The notes: generated from the letters alone by a model not told the origin. 64,000 nucleotides of DNA from Alphaproteobacteria bacterium UBA6376 (GCA_002437665.1 DJQW01000002.1:211201-275200); one strand, 5' to 3'. Positions 16,504 to 26,230 are shown, counted from the first letter of the stretch. Numbers and translations: made by a program.

Positions 16504-17691
16504 TTATTTGTTGATCTTTGATACAACACCGGCGCCAACTGTGCGTCCGCCTTCACGGATAGCAAAGCGACGGCCTTCGCTCATAGCAATAGGTGCAATC
16601 AGTTGCACAGAGATACGAACGTTATCGCCTGGCAGAACCATTTCTTTGTCTGCTGGCAATGTGATTGTACCAGTTACGTCTGTTGTGCTGAAGTAGAACT
16701 GAGGACGATAGTTGCTGAAGAACGCTGTGTGACGTCCACCTTCTTCTTTCGTCAAGATATAAACTTCGGCTTCAAATTCTGTGTGTGGTGTAATAGAACC
16801 TGGTTTGCAGATAATCTGACCGCGTTCTACATCTTCTTTCTTTGTACCACGCAACAGCAAACCAACGTTATCACCAGCTTCACCTTGATCCAACATCTTG
16901 CGGAACATTTCTACGCCGGTAACTGTTGTTTTCTGTGTTGGACGCAAACCAACGATTTCGCATTCGTCGCCAACTTTGACTGTACCAGATTCGATACGGC
17001 CTGTAACCACTGTACCACGACCTGTGATCGAGAATACGTCTTCGATTGGCATCAAGAATGGTTTGTCAACTGGACGTTCTGGCAGTGGGATGTATTCGTC
17101 CAAAGCATTCAACAATGCATCAATGGATTCTTTGCCCAAGCCGTCGTTCTTGCCTTCCAATGCGGAAACAGCGGAACCACGAATAATAGGTGCTTTGTCG
17201 CCGTCAAAGTCGTTTGCAGACAACAATTCACGAATTTCCATTTCAACCAATTCCAACAGTTCAGGATCGTTCGCCAAATCGCATTTGTTCAAATAAACAA
17301 CGATTTTTGGAATACCCACCTGACGTGCCAACAAGATGTGTTCACGTGTCTGAGGCATTGGGCCGTCTGTTGCAGCAACAACCAAGATTGCACCGTCCAT
17401 CTGGGCCGCGCCGGTAATCATGTTTTTAACATAGTCCGCGTGTCCTGGGCAGTCAACGTGTGCATAGTGACGGTGTTCTGTTTCGTATTCAACGTGTGCA
17501 GTGTTGATTGTAATACCACGCGCACGTTCTTCTGGTGCGTTATCGATTTTATCAACGCCTTTTTCTTTATCGGCGCCGACACCATAGTAATGAACGATAG
17601 CAGCAGTCAATGTTGTTTTACCGTGGTCAACGTGACCAATAGTACCAACATTAACATGCGGTTTGGTTCTTACGTACTTTTCTTTTGCCAT
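16504..17691 (-). CDS. tuf: Elongation factor Tu
   Basis: 395 residues. G1 GHVDHGKTTL, G2 ARGITINTAHVEYET, G3 DCPGHADY, G4 NKCD; domains 2 and 3 follow, ending VGAGVVSKINK. EF-Tu brings aminoacyl-tRNA to the ribosome. It is the end of the str cluster and lies 40 bases before rpsJ, so str and S10 could be read together. The 120-base gap from fusA contains a long imperfect hairpin (about 17725-17795). Confidence 0.98.
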   Translation of the reverse strand: MAKEKYVRTKPHVNVGTIGHVDHGKTTLTAAIVHYYGVGADKEKGVDKIDNAPEERARGITINTAHVEYETEHRHYAHVDCPGHADYVKNMITGAAQMDGAILVVAATDGPMPQTREHILLARQVGIPKIVVYLNKCDLANDPELLELVEMEIRELLSANDFDGDKAPIIRGSAVSALEGKNDGLGKESIDALLNALDEYIPLPERPVDKPFLMPIEDVFSITGRGTVVTGRIESGTVKVGDECEIVGLRPTQKTTVTGVEMFRKMLDQGEAGDNVGLLLRGTKKEDVERGQIICKPGSITPHTEFEAEVYILTKEEGGRHTAFFSNYRPQFYFSTTDVTGTITLPADKEMVLPGDNVRISVQLIAPIAMSEGRRFAIREGGRTVGAGVVSKINK

Positions 17692-17811
17692 AGTTTTTTC
17701 TCCTTAGGCTTGGCTTGTTAAATGATTTCTGACTTTGATTTCCGGTTATTATTGGATTTCACGCCTATATAATAAACCAGAAATCAAAAATCACAATCTT
17801 TTTTTATTTTT

Positions 17812-19893
17812 TTATTTCGTCAGCTTTTTGATAACCTCATCTGCGACGTTCTGCGGTACTTCGGCATAGTGCGACAGTTCCATATAAGGATTTGCACGCC
17901 CCTGTGACAAAGAACGCAATGTCTTGACATATCCGAACAGATTAGCCAACGGAACATAGGCAGAAATCAACTGGTTACCAAACTGAGTTTCAATGCCATT
18001 GATTTGTCCGCGGCGGCTGTTCAAGTCACCGATAATGTCACCGACGTATTCTTCCGGTGTGTTGACCGAAAGCTTCATAATCGGTTCCAGCAACTTTGGC
18101 GATGCTTTTTTCATGGCTTCGCGGAAGCAAGCACGCGCCGCAATTTCAAAGCACAATACGTTGGAGTCAACTTCGTGATATTTACCATCAACCAACGTTG
18201 CCTTGAAATCCACTGTCGGATAGCCAATCAGAACACCTGTCTGTTGGGCTATCTTCAAACCCTTTTCAACGCCAGGGATGTATTCTTTTGGAATAGCACC
18301 ACCGACAATCTTGTTTTCAAATTCGTAACCCTTGCCTGGTTCCAATGGTTCAAATTCGATTTTAACCTGTGCGTACTGACCCGAACCACCCGACTGTTTC
18401 TTGTGGGTGTATTCTTCGGTAACTGGTTTGCGGAATGTTTCACGGTATGCGATACGTGGTTCGCCGACGTTGACGTCAACCTTGAACTCGCGCAGCAAAC
18501 GATCAACCAAAATTTCCAAGTGCAATTCGCCAACACCAGCCAAAATTGTCTGACCAGATTCTTCGTCAACCGACACGCGGAACGAAGGATCTTCTTTGGC
18601 CAATGCCTGCAAGCCCAATGACATCTTTTCAATGTCGGCTTTGGTCTTTGGTTCAACCGCAATACTGATAACTGGTTCTGGAACGTGAATGTTTTCCAAG
18701 ATAATTGGATTCGCTTCGTCACACAGTGTATCACCAGTGATTGTTTCTTTCATACCGACCAATGTGATAATATCACCAGCCGATGCTTCTTTGATTTCTT
18801 CACGCTGGTTAGAGTGCATCAACAACATACGACCAACACGTTCACGTTTGTCACGGTTAGAATTGTAGATGTATGATCCCGATGTCAATTTACCAGAGTA
18901 AATACGAATGAACATCAGGTTTCCAACGAATGGGTCATTTGCAACCTTGAACGCCAATGCCGCGAATGGTTCGTTTGCACTTGGGTGACGTTCGATAACG
19001 GTTTCTTTGTCCATCTTTGTCCCCTTGATAGCAGGAACGTCCAATGGGCTTGGCAAATAATCAACAATCGCGTCCAACAGTGGCTGAACACCCTTGTTTT
19101 TGAACGCTGTACCACACAGAACTGGGTTAAAGTTCTGGGCGATTGTACCCTTGCGAATCAGTTTTTTGATTGTGGCGACGTCTGGTTTTGTACCTTCCAT
19201 GTACGCTTCCATAATGTCGTCGTCCAATGTCACAACTTCTTCAATCAGTTTGTTGTGCAATTCTTCGGCTTTTTCGCGCAGTTCTTCTGGAATTGGTTTG
19301 ATGTGAGGGTCTTTGCCCAAGTCATCTTCCCAAACAATGGCGCGCATTTCAACGACATCAACAACGCCGCGGAAATCAGATTCTGCACCGATTGGGAAAT
19401 TGATAACCAATGGATTTGCACCCAAACGTTCACGAATCATATCAACACAGCGGAAGAAGTTGCCACCAATACGATCCATTTTATTGATAAAGCAAATACG
19501 TGGAACGTTATAGCGGTCTGCCTGACGCCATACTGTTTCTGTCTGGGGCTGAACACCGGACACGGATTCAAATACTGCAACAGCACCGTCCAAAACACGC
19601 AGGGAACGTTCTACTTCCATTGTAAAGTCCACGTGTCCTGGGGTATCAATCAGATTGATACGGTGATCACGCCAAAAGCATGTTGTTGCCGCAGATGTAA
19701 TTGTAATACCACGTTCTTGTTCCTGTTCCATCCAGTCCATCGTCGCGCCACCATCGTGAACTTCGCCGATTTTATATGTTTTGCCTGTATAGAAAAGAAT
19801 ACGTTCTGATGTTGTTGTTTTACCCGCGTCAATATGGGCCATAATGCCGATATTGCGGTACATATGTAAAGGAGCGGTTTTTCCGACTGACAT
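17812..19893 (-). CDS. fusA: Elongation factor G
   Basis: 693 residues. AHIDAGKTTTSERILFYTG (G1), RGITITSAATT (G2), DTPGHVDF (G3), NKMDR (G4). Domain IV and the C-terminal GYVKTLRSLSQGRANPYMELSHY are present. EF-G drives translocation and, with RRF, recycling. Middle of rpsL-rpsG-fusA-tuf. Confidence 0.98.
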   Translation of the reverse strand: MSVGKTAPLHMYRNIGIMAHIDAGKTTTSERILFYTGKTYKIGEVHDGGATMDWMEQEQERGITITSAATTCFWRDHRINLIDTPGHVDFTMEVERSLRVLDGAVAVFESVSGVQPQTETVWRQADRYNVPRICFINKMDRIGGNFFRCVDMIRERLGANPLVINFPIGAESDFRGVVDVVEMRAIVWEDDLGKDPHIKPIPEELREKAEELHNKLIEEVVTLDDDIMEAYMEGTKPDVATIKKLIRKGTIAQNFNPVLCGTAFKNKGVQPLLDAIVDYLPSPLDVPAIKGTKMDKETVIERHPSANEPFAALAFKVANDPFVGNLMFIRIYSGKLTSGSYIYNSNRDKRERVGRMLLMHSNQREEIKEASAGDIITLVGMKETITGDTLCDEANPIILENIHVPEPVISIAVEPKTKADIEKMSLGLQALAKEDPSFRVSVDEESGQTILAGVGELHLEILVDRLLREFKVDVNVGEPRIAYRETFRKPVTEEYTHKKQSGGSGQYAQVKIEFEPLEPGKGYEFENKIVGGAIPKEYIPGVEKGLKIAQQTGVLIGYPTVDFKATLVDGKYHEVDSNVLCFEIAARACFREAMKKASPKLLEPIMKLSVNTPEEYVGDIIGDLNSRRGQINGIETQFGNQLISAYVPLANLFGYVKTLRSLSQGRANPYMELSHYAEVPQNVADEVIKKLTK

Positions 19894-19952
19894 AGATTCT
19901 TTCCTTATTTCTTTGTCTTGTGTTTAATCCGATTGTGTTTATTCCGATATAA

Positions 19953-20426
19953 TTACCAGCGGAAATGAGCAAATGCCTTATTGGCTTCTGCCATCTTGTG
20001 GGTATCAATCTTTTTCTTGAACGCCCCACCCTGACCGGACAAAGCATCACGCAATTCGCCGAACAAGCGATCTTCCATTGCGCGTTCGCCACGTTTGCGC
20101 GCGAACATAACCAACCAACGCAACGCCAATGTCTGCTGACGTACAGGACGAACCTCTACTGGAACCTGATATGTCGCACCGCCAACACGACGGCCCTTGA
20201 CTTCTACGGATGGTTTCAACGCATCTACGGCTTCCAAGAAAGCAGCCAATTCATCACCGTCTTTTGCGACTTTTTTTAGTTTTTCTAATGCACCGTAAAC
20301 GATATTTTCGGCAACTTCTTTCTTGCCGTCCCACATAACTACATTGATACATTTTGCAACAACCAGATTATTGTACTTGGAATCTGGCAGAATTTCACGT
20401 TTCGCTGCACTTTTACGTCTTGACAT
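19953..20426 (-). CDS. rpsG: 30S ribosomal protein S7
   Basis: 157 residues. MSRRKSAAKREILPDSKYNNL start and the RRVGGATYQVPVEVRPVRQQTLALRWL core. S7 nucleates the 30S head and binds near the E site. Standard place between rpsL and fusA. Confidence 0.98.
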   Translation of the reverse strand: MSRRKSAAKREILPDSKYNNLVVAKCINVVMWDGKKEVAENIVYGALEKLKKVAKDGDELAAFLEAVDALKPSVEVKGRRVGGATYQVPVEVRPVRQQTLALRWLVMFARKRGERAMEDRLFGELRDALSGQGGAFKKKIDTHKMAEANKAFAHFRW

Positions 20427-20513
20427 TTTATATTTCCTTTTATTTCTTCGTCTGTGCCTTTCACAGATTACTCACGCCGGTTGCCCCGCGTGTTTTTGGT
20501 TAGTTTTATCTAA

Positions 20514-20885
20514 TTATTTGCCGGCCTTGGCACCGTACAAGGAACGACCCTGCTTGCGGCTGTCAACACCCTTGGTATCCAGAACACCACGGATAATGTG
20601 GTATTTAACACCAGGCAAGTCCTTTACACGACCGCCACGAATCATAACAACGCTGTGTTCCTGCAAATTGTGACCTTCGCCAGGAATGTACGCGGTTACT
20701 TCGCGACCATTGGCCAATTTTACACGTGCAACCTTACGTTGCGCCGAGTTAGGTTTCTTAGGTGTGGTTGTGTACACACGTGTGCAAACACCACGCTTTT
20801 GCGGAGCTTCCATCATATCAGGAGCTGTGGATTTCACAACGACCTTTTTACGAGGTTTCCGAATCAGTTGATTTACTGTTGGCAT
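20514..20885 (-). CDS. rpsL: 30S ribosomal protein S12
   Basis: 123 residues. MPTVNQLIRKPRK start, TTTPKKPNSAQRKVARV and PGEGHNLQEHSVVMIRGGRVKDLPG. The lysines that mutate in streptomycin resistance (K of PKKPNSA and K of RVKDLP) are the wild type. S12 takes part in decoding at the A site. It is the first gene of the block, driven by the strong promoter at 21035-21063. Confidence 0.98.
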   Translation of the reverse strand: MPTVNQLIRKPRKKVVVKSTAPDMMEAPQKRGVCTRVYTTTPKKPNSAQRKVARVKLANGREVTAYIPGEGHNLQEHSVVMIRGGRVKDLPGVKYHIIRGVLDTKGVDSRKQGRSLYGAKAGK

Positions 20886-21034
20886 TCAAAATCTCTTTGT
20901 TTGTTCTTGCTTTTTTGGTCTGCACAAAACCTGCCACCAGATTTATTTCAACGGCACGCCGTTGATTATAAACCTGCTAAATGTCGCAGTTTTCTGTGTT
21001 TTTCTCTTTCCTTGTTTACACGGAAAGCCAGTAC

Positions 21035-21063
21035 ACTATAACCACCCCGCCCCGAATTGTCAA
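21035..21063 (-). promoter_or_regulatory. Main promoter of the str/S10 block
   Basis: Minus strand TTGACA, 17 bases, TATAGT, a near-perfect sigma-70-type promoter about 150 bases before rpsL. The leader (20886-21035) has no ORF. The rest of the gap to 21185 holds only a weak GC hairpin (about 21090-21110). Confidence 0.85.
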
Positions 21064-21185
21064 GAAATATTGTTTAACAAACATTGAAAAAACGCCTGAT
21101 TTTAAGGGCTGACAGAATTTTATTAAATGACAAAAACACAGTTAGTACAAACAAGTTGCTAGACAAAGAAATAATACGGCAAAAA

Positions 21186-21956
21186 TTAGAATTTAACAGA
21201 AAAACTGACACCCAGTTTCCAATAGTCATCATAGTCCATTAAATTATTGTCAGCATCCTTGGTTTCAAAATGGTATTTGACATACGGATTGACCGATGCA
21301 GCATCCGACAGATTATATACGGCCTCGGCACTGAGCGAACGGTTATATATTGTTGTTGGGCGCGAAATCTGCAAGAAATCATAGTCGAGCCCTAAAATGG
21401 CGGCTATGTTTTGAAAAAAGTAGTACATAATTTGTGGTGAAATTTTGATATTCCAGAAATTTCCGTCATCATCCATAACAAATTGCGGTGAAACCTTGAC
21501 CGACCACTGTGTGCGCCCCCACTGCACACCATGCAAGCGCATATCAAATGTTACATTATTACGACCATACCGCACACCATCGGCCGCACGCTTTGTCCAC
21601 GCGGGGCCGTATGCCACGCCGGCCTCGAACTTTAATGGTGGGGTTGTCCATATTTTATACAGTGCGCCCACCTGCATATCGGAATAATCATTGTCCGTAC
21701 TGAACTGCACGGTAAAATAATCATTCGGACTGTAATCCAATGTCAAACTGGTTTCATGTATGCGACCGGCGGAAAAATCGGTTTGCGAATGCCCGTCGCG
21801 TGTCTGACCTGTAACAAAGGCCGTACCAAAATGCGCTGAAAATTCACCGGACTTTACAATACGACTGACGTCGCCGACATCGGCGCGCGATGCCGCACAT
21901 ATGCCGATTATCAACACGATTCCCCAAAAAGCGCGCAATCTGACCATCTTGGTCAT
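21186..21956 (-). CDS. Outer-membrane beta-barrel protein, unknown role
   Basis: About 256 residues from ATG at 21956, chosen because it gives a clean signal peptide (MTKMVRLR..., hydrophobic core, likely cut after SRA). The body alternates polar and hydrophobic residues with many aromatic residues, and the last residue is phenylalanine (GVSFSVKF), as in outer-membrane barrels handled by BamA. No family is recognisable. The frame also offers an upstream GTG. It follows the barrel gene at 22055 but is separated from it by a strong terminator, so it may have its own promoter or rely on read-through. Confidence 0.65.
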   Translation of the reverse strand: MTKMVRLRAFWGIVLIIGICAASRADVGDVSRIVKSGEFSAHFGTAFVTGQTRDGHSQTDFSAGRIHETSLTLDYSPNDYFTVQFSTDNDYSDMQVGALYKIWTTPPLKFEAGVAYGPAWTKRAADGVRYGRNNVTFDMRLHGVQWGRTQWSVKVSPQFVMDDDGNFWNIKISPQIMYYFFQNIAAILGLDYDFLQISRPTTIYNRSLSAEAVYNLSDAASVNPYVKYHFETKDADNNLMDYDDYWKLGVSFSVKF

Positions 21957-22002
21957 AATGGTATCGCCAATGCCGCCAGCCACACAACAGGACGAAATTC
22001 AA

Positions 22003-22034
22003 AAACAACGGGCCCGCGCAATTTGCGCGGGCCC
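22003..22034 (-). terminator. Terminator after the barrel gene at 22055
   Basis: GGGCCCGCGCAA/TTGCGCGGGCCC hairpin followed on the minus strand by GTTGTTTTTG. Confidence 0.85.
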
Positions 22035-22054
22035 ATATCGTTCCAATCAAATTA

Positions 22055-22840
22055 TTAGAACTGTGCACCGAATTTAGCACCAAATGCGAAACCAGCATCT
22101 GTTGACCATTCGCCAGCACCAGTGTGGGACATTTCACGTCCAACATATGCACCAACAAATGTGTTGTCGCAGAAGTTATAGTTCACGCCAACTGTGCCTG
22201 TCCATGTACCGGCATTAGTAACCTTTGTACCATTTGGCAGTTCGTCATCGGCGATACCGGTGTATTCAACACCGCCAACCAATGCCCAGTTGTCGTCCAG
22301 TGCCAAGAATCCATCCAAGCCCAAACGAACCTGATGAATGCCATCGTCGTTCCAGTTAAAGGATTCGCTGTTGACATAGTCCATAGCAACGTGACCAGCC
22401 AATGTCAGTTTGCCAAAATCTTTGCCAACCTGTGCACCAACTGTCCACTGGTAAACTGTTGCGTCTTTGTCCAAGAATGAACCACCATATGGCAGAACAT
22501 CATACAGACCATAAGAACCCATCACATCAACAGCCCAACCGTTCTGTTCAAATACGCGATAGTTTGCGCCGATACCAAATGTATCAATGCCAGACTGGTC
22601 GAACCAGTTGCTCTGCGATGCAGACAATTCCATACCAACTGCTAATTTATCTGTAACACCATAAGCCAATTCTTCGGTGGCAACCCAATCACTGGTTGAT
22701 TTGGAATGAGATTCCAACCCAGTTACACTGTATGCCTGACCCTGCATAGGACGATACAACGGATTATCGTTTATCGCCGCAGCAGACGCCGCAGAAACAG
22801 CGAATACAGCCATCAAGGAAGTTAAAGCTAATTTTTTCAT
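22055..22840 (-). CDS. Outer-membrane beta-barrel protein
   Basis: 261 residues. The second of two tandem ATGs (22840) has AAAGGA at the better spacing. Signal peptide MKKLALTSLMAVFAVSAASA, then a body of strand-like segments rich in W, Y and G, ending FGAKFGAQF with terminal phenylalanine. It probably forms a small barrel of eight to twelve strands. I cannot name a family. It has a promoter (22898-22927) and its own strong terminator. A candidate small RNA is transcribed away from it on the other strand. Confidence 0.75.
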   Translation of the reverse strand: MKKLALTSLMAVFAVSAASAAAINDNPLYRPMQGQAYSVTGLESHSKSTSDWVATEELAYGVTDKLAVGMELSASQSNWFDQSGIDTFGIGANYRVFEQNGWAVDVMGSYGLYDVLPYGGSFLDKDATVYQWTVGAQVGKDFGKLTLAGHVAMDYVNSESFNWNDDGIHQVRLGLDGFLALDDNWALVGGVEYTGIADDELPNGTKVTNAGTWTGTVGVNYNFCDNTFVGAYVGREMSHTGAGEWSTDAGFAFGAKFGAQF

Positions 22841-22897
22841 CATATATCCTTTCCCTTTTGTTAAAAGAACACTAGATTTGGTTGTCTAGTTGCCCAT

Positions 22898-22927
22898 ATT
22901 GTACCCTGAATATATACCCATATTCAA
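22898..22927 (-). promoter_or_regulatory. Likely promoter of the barrel gene
   Basis: Minus strand TTGAAT, 18 bases, TACAAT, about 60 bases before the start codon. It is back to back with a plus-strand promoter at 22940-22968. Confidence 0.5.
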
Positions 22928-22939
22928 CCGCAAAGATTT

Positions 22940-22968
22940 TTGCACCCACCCCAAAAATATGCTATAAT
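22940..22968 (+). promoter_or_regulatory. Promoter with no protein gene behind it
   Basis: TTGCAC, 17 bases, TATAAT with the extended TGC before the -10. The nearest downstream plus-strand signal is a terminator at 23008-23039. Confidence 0.65.
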
Positions 22969-22974
22969 ACGCGC

Positions 22975-23039
22975 GTTCGCGATTCGGAAAAGATTCACAA
23001 TACATTGAAAAAACGCCCAGATTTCTGGGCGTTTTGTTT
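22975..23039 (+). ncRNA. Candidate small RNA, about 65 nt
   Basis: Starts about seven bases after the TATAAT box and ends at a hairpin ACGCCCAG/CTGGGCGT plus T-rich tail. There is no start codon with a ribosome site and no ORF. The hairpin also has a T-run on the minus strand, so it may instead just serve mltG. Promoter and terminator together make a transcript plausible. Confidence 0.4.
23008..23039. terminator. Two-way terminator between mltG and the candidate small RNA
   Basis: AAAAAACGCCCAG-attt-CTGGGCGTTTTGTTT. The minus-strand reading ends in GGGCGTTTTTTC, suited to mltG, which stops at 23103. Confidence 0.8.
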
Positions 23040-23102
23040 ATTATTTCACAAATGAATATGCGGCATTAAATTCATTAAAAAATTTAATGAATGACGGTAT
23101 TT

Positions 23103-24119
23103 CTACTGTCCATTGCGCAATTTTTTTATCGCGCGCCAGTCGGCATGATTTCGAATATGTTCATCATATGAATTTGCAAATTTGTGTCCACCACGTCCAT
23201 CTGCGACAAAATACAGATAGTTAGTGTCCGCCGGACGCAATACGGCACGAATCGCCGCCTGACCAACATTGGCAATCGGTGCCGGCGGCAGACCGCCATG
23301 GGTATATGTATTATACGGACTGTCCACGCGCAAATGCCCACGCAGCAATGCCGCGCCCTGCATATCACCCAACCCATTTGTCAGTGCATAGACCACGGTC
23401 GGATCGGCCTGCAACCGCATATTTTTGTGCAGGCGATTCAAATACACACTGGCCACAATCGGCATTTCCGATTCGCGTGGGGTTTCTTTCTGGACAATCG
23501 ACGCCAATGTCACAACATCGTTCCAACTGCGCAACACCGGCGGCATTATGCGCCCCGCGCGCGCCCAGGCATCTTCGATTCCGGACATTTTCTTGCGCGC
23601 CAGTTCCAGCACCGCCAATCGCGACGTTCCGGTTGCCACACGGTATGAATCGGGGAATATATCGCCATCATGCAAATCGCATACGGCGTCACTGCGCCCT
23701 GCCCCGCATTCAACACCGCCCGACAAATCGGATTGTGTCAGCAACAGTTGTTTGATTTGTTTGATGGTCAGCCCCTCTGGTATAACAACGACGGTGGCTG
23801 CAACATCACCCGTTGCAAACATGTGCGCCATACGCCACACACTGGTGCGGCGCGGAATGTCATAACGCCCCGACTGAATTTTGCCACCATGCATACGCAC
23901 CGCAAACTTGAACGCATCAGGCGACGAAATCAAACCATCGGCATACAGTGATGCCGCAACCGACGACACCGACGCACCGCGCGCCAACGTAAACGTTGTG
24001 GCATTGCGAATCGGTGACTTTATACCAAACGAATACACACACCCAACGATTACCAGCGCAGCAATCGTCAACCCCATTTTCGTCAAGTCATTAAAACAAC
24101 GTCGTCTGGTTCGTTTCAT
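23103..24119 (-). CDS. mltG: Endolytic murein transglycosylase MltG
   Basis: 338 residues from ATG at 24119. One N-terminal membrane segment (MGLTIAALVIVGCVYSFG), a LysM-like region, then the catalytic YceG domain with VIPEGLTIKQIKQLL, LASIVQKET, LQADPTVVYAL and SPYNTYTHGGLPPAPIANVG. MltG cleaves nascent glycan strands at the inner membrane. The usual EKET motif reads QKET; the glutamate next to T, which I take as catalytic, is kept. The gene begins ten bases after the acyl-CoA synthetase stop, so the two share an mRNA. In many Alphaproteobacteria mltG follows fabF directly. Confidence 0.93.
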   Translation of the reverse strand: MKRTRRRCFNDLTKMGLTIAALVIVGCVYSFGIKSPIRNATTFTLARGASVSSVAASLYADGLISSPDAFKFAVRMHGGKIQSGRYDIPRRTSVWRMAHMFATGDVAATVVVIPEGLTIKQIKQLLLTQSDLSGGVECGAGRSDAVCDLHDGDIFPDSYRVATGTSRLAVLELARKKMSGIEDAWARAGRIMPPVLRSWNDVVTLASIVQKETPRESEMPIVASVYLNRLHKNMRLQADPTVVYALTNGLGDMQGAALLRGHLRVDSPYNTYTHGGLPPAPIANVGQAAIRAVLRPADTNYLYFVADGRGGHKFANSYDEHIRNHADWRAIKKLRNGQ

Positions 24120-24129
24120 TACGCATCCG

Positions 24130-25809
24130 CTATTTTTCTTCGTCCTTGCCCAAAATAGTGGTCTTGATTGGGTCAATCAATGTGTTCTTCGTACTGTCAA
24201 TCGTACGTATCAGTGCGCGTTTAATTTTACCACTGATGGTCATCGGCAAACTGTCAACAAATTCAATCACACGTGGGCACTTGTACGGTGCGGTGCGATT
24301 ACGAACATGCTGTTGCAGTTGCCCCTTCAAAAATTCCGTTGGCTGGAAATATTTGTTCAGCACAATCGTCGCCTTGACCGCCATACCACGCGATGCATCG
24401 GGAATACCGGTGACAGCAACCTCGCGCACGGCGGGATGTTCAATCAGAACTGATTCAACCTCGAACGGGCTGACACGATAACCAGACGTTTTAATCAAAT
24501 CGTCATTGCGTCCCACAAACCAGAAATAACCATCTGAATCACGATACGCAACGTCACCCGTGTGATAGACCCCATCACGGAATACTGACGCAGTCAGTTT
24601 TTCTGCGTTGTGATACCCCTTGAACAATCCCAATGGTTTGCCATTCTTTAACGAAACACAGATTTCACCCACGGTGTCGTCTGGCACGGGGCGGCCACGT
24701 TCGTCCAACAACTGAATATCCCAACCGGCGGCGGGCATACCCATACTACCTGGTTTTGGCTCAATCCATTCATTTGTGAACAACATAACGCACGTTTCGG
24801 TCTGGCCAAACCCTTCGCGCAGTTTAATTCCCGTCTGTTCCAAGAATTTATAGTACACCTCTGGATTCAGTGCCTCGCCAGCAATGTCAACTTTGTTCAA
24901 CGACGACAAATCATATTTGGACAAGTCACCATGTATCAACATCTTGTACGCGGTTGGTGGCGCGCAGAATGACGTCACGTGATTTTCAAACATCGCCGTC
25001 AGCAAATCATGCGCCGTGGCAATTCCCGAATAGTCATACACGAACACAACCGCACCCGCCATCCATTGACCGTACATCTTGCCCCATGAACATTTAGCCC
25101 AACCGGATTCAGACACCGTCAAATGAATATCGCCATCACGCAAACGCTGCCAAAATACGGCCGTATTAATATGTCCCAATGGGTATGTATAATCGTGCGC
25201 AACCATCTTTGGCAAATCGGTTGTGCCGCTGGTAAAATAAATTACCATTGTGTCACTGTTTTTATTTGGTACGCGCGCAAACTCTGTTGACTCTGTCGTA
25301 ACAGCGCGTGCAATTTCATCATTTGAAATCAACTGCACCGCAGAATCACCGATTGCAGTCTTTATTTCACCCATAACAGTGCCATCATCAAATGCGATAA
25401 TTGTACCAACACCCGCCGTATCAATACGATACTTGATATCTTCGGCCTTTAATTGGTTGGTTGATGGAATTGGAACCGCCCCCACCTTGTGCATGGCCAT
25501 CATCAAAATCCAGTATTCCCAGCGACGACGCATAAATAACAACGCCGTGTCACCTTTTTTCAAACCACGCGACGTCAAGAAATTTGCAACCGAATTAGAC
25601 ATCAACGACAAATCACGAAAAGTGAACGTCTTTTTTTCACCCAAATCATTTGTCCACAACAACGCAACCTTGTCCGGATCTTCGGCGGCCAAAACATCAA
25701 TTACATCATAAGCAAAATTAAAATTATCAGGGACATGCGGGACAGCATTTTTGCGATAATCCTCATAGCTGTCGAATTTGTCCTTTGACAAAAAACGTAA
25801 AGCAAACAT
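24130..25809 (-). CDS. AMP-forming acyl-CoA synthetase
   Basis: 559 residues from ATG at 25809, preceded by GGGAAAAAA; the frame runs 17 codons further up without a site. ANL-superfamily motifs in order: YFTSGTTDLPK (P-loop), GFGQTET, YHTGDVAYRDSDGYFWFVGRNDDLIKTSG with the hinge, and the catalytic lysine in TISGKIKR near the C-terminus. It resembles medium-chain acyl-CoA synthetases: ATP, CoA and a carboxylic acid give acyl-CoA. The substrate cannot be read from sequence. It is translated just ahead of mltG and near acpP-fabF, which fits fatty-acid or membrane lipid work. Confidence 0.88.
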   Translation of the reverse strand: MFALRFLSKDKFDSYEDYRKNAVPHVPDNFNFAYDVIDVLAAEDPDKVALLWTNDLGEKKTFTFRDLSLMSNSVANFLTSRGLKKGDTALLFMRRRWEYWILMMAMHKVGAVPIPSTNQLKAEDIKYRIDTAGVGTIIAFDDGTVMGEIKTAIGDSAVQLISNDEIARAVTTESTEFARVPNKNSDTMVIYFTSGTTDLPKMVAHDYTYPLGHINTAVFWQRLRDGDIHLTVSESGWAKCSWGKMYGQWMAGAVVFVYDYSGIATAHDLLTAMFENHVTSFCAPPTAYKMLIHGDLSKYDLSSLNKVDIAGEALNPEVYYKFLEQTGIKLREGFGQTETCVMLFTNEWIEPKPGSMGMPAAGWDIQLLDERGRPVPDDTVGEICVSLKNGKPLGLFKGYHNAEKLTASVFRDGVYHTGDVAYRDSDGYFWFVGRNDDLIKTSGYRVSPFEVESVLIEHPAVREVAVTGIPDASRGMAVKATIVLNKYFQPTEFLKGQLQQHVRNRTAPYKCPRVIEFVDSLPMTISGKIKRALIRTIDSTKNTLIDPIKTTILGKDEEK

Positions 25810-25889
25810 ATTTTTTCCCTTTCTTTGATACCTGATAAAATATGGCAAAATTTTTGACATTTACAAGTATAAAAGCGAAATAAAAACTG

Positions 25890-25918
25890 TTGCTTTTTAG
25901 GCACATTCAGTGCATAAT
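25890..25918 (+). promoter_or_regulatory. Likely promoter of tRNA-Pro
   Basis: TTGCTT, 17 bases, CATAAT, 30 bases before the tRNA. Confidence 0.5.
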
Positions 25919-25948
25919 CTGCACCGTTCTATAAAACGCAGTCGTTTT

Positions 25949-26006
<58 letters not shown>

Positions 26007-26025
<19 letters not shown>

Positions 26026-26222
26026 GAAAAATATGCCATGCGACCAGCATGGTATTTTTTGTGGTCGGAATTACGCAGTTCGACCACACATTATGAAATA
26101 ATGTTTGGTTCGTAACGCAGCGCGCCAGCGCGAAGTGAAACCGCAGGTTGCGTGCAGGCCGCAGGTCAAACGAAATGGCCCGCCGCATAGCGGTGGGAAT
26201 TACAACCCAGTCACTCCGACCA
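26007..26222. other. Possible attachment-site duplication at the tRNA-Pro 3' end
   Basis: The 19 bases at 26007-26025 (aacccagtcactccgacca) recur at 26204-26222, with 178 bases between and no ORF. The original-looking terminator (GACACCAC/GTGGTGTC-like hairpin with T-run at 26231-26255) follows the second copy. This is the pattern left by a small integrated element, or by decay of a tandem second tRNA. Confidence 0.5.
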
Positions 26223-26230
26223 AAATAAAA

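Noticed and set aside
16603..17721. Long open frame antisense to tuf, and similar ones opposite rplB and secY
   Set aside because: They lie fully opposite conserved genes, have low-complexity translations rich in F, C, N and H, and no ribosome site; they reflect codon bias on the coding strand.
23103..24119. Dead MltG because the EKET motif reads QKET
   Set aside because: The glutamate just before T, which lines up with the catalytic glutamate of lytic transglycosylases, is kept; only the first glutamate has changed.
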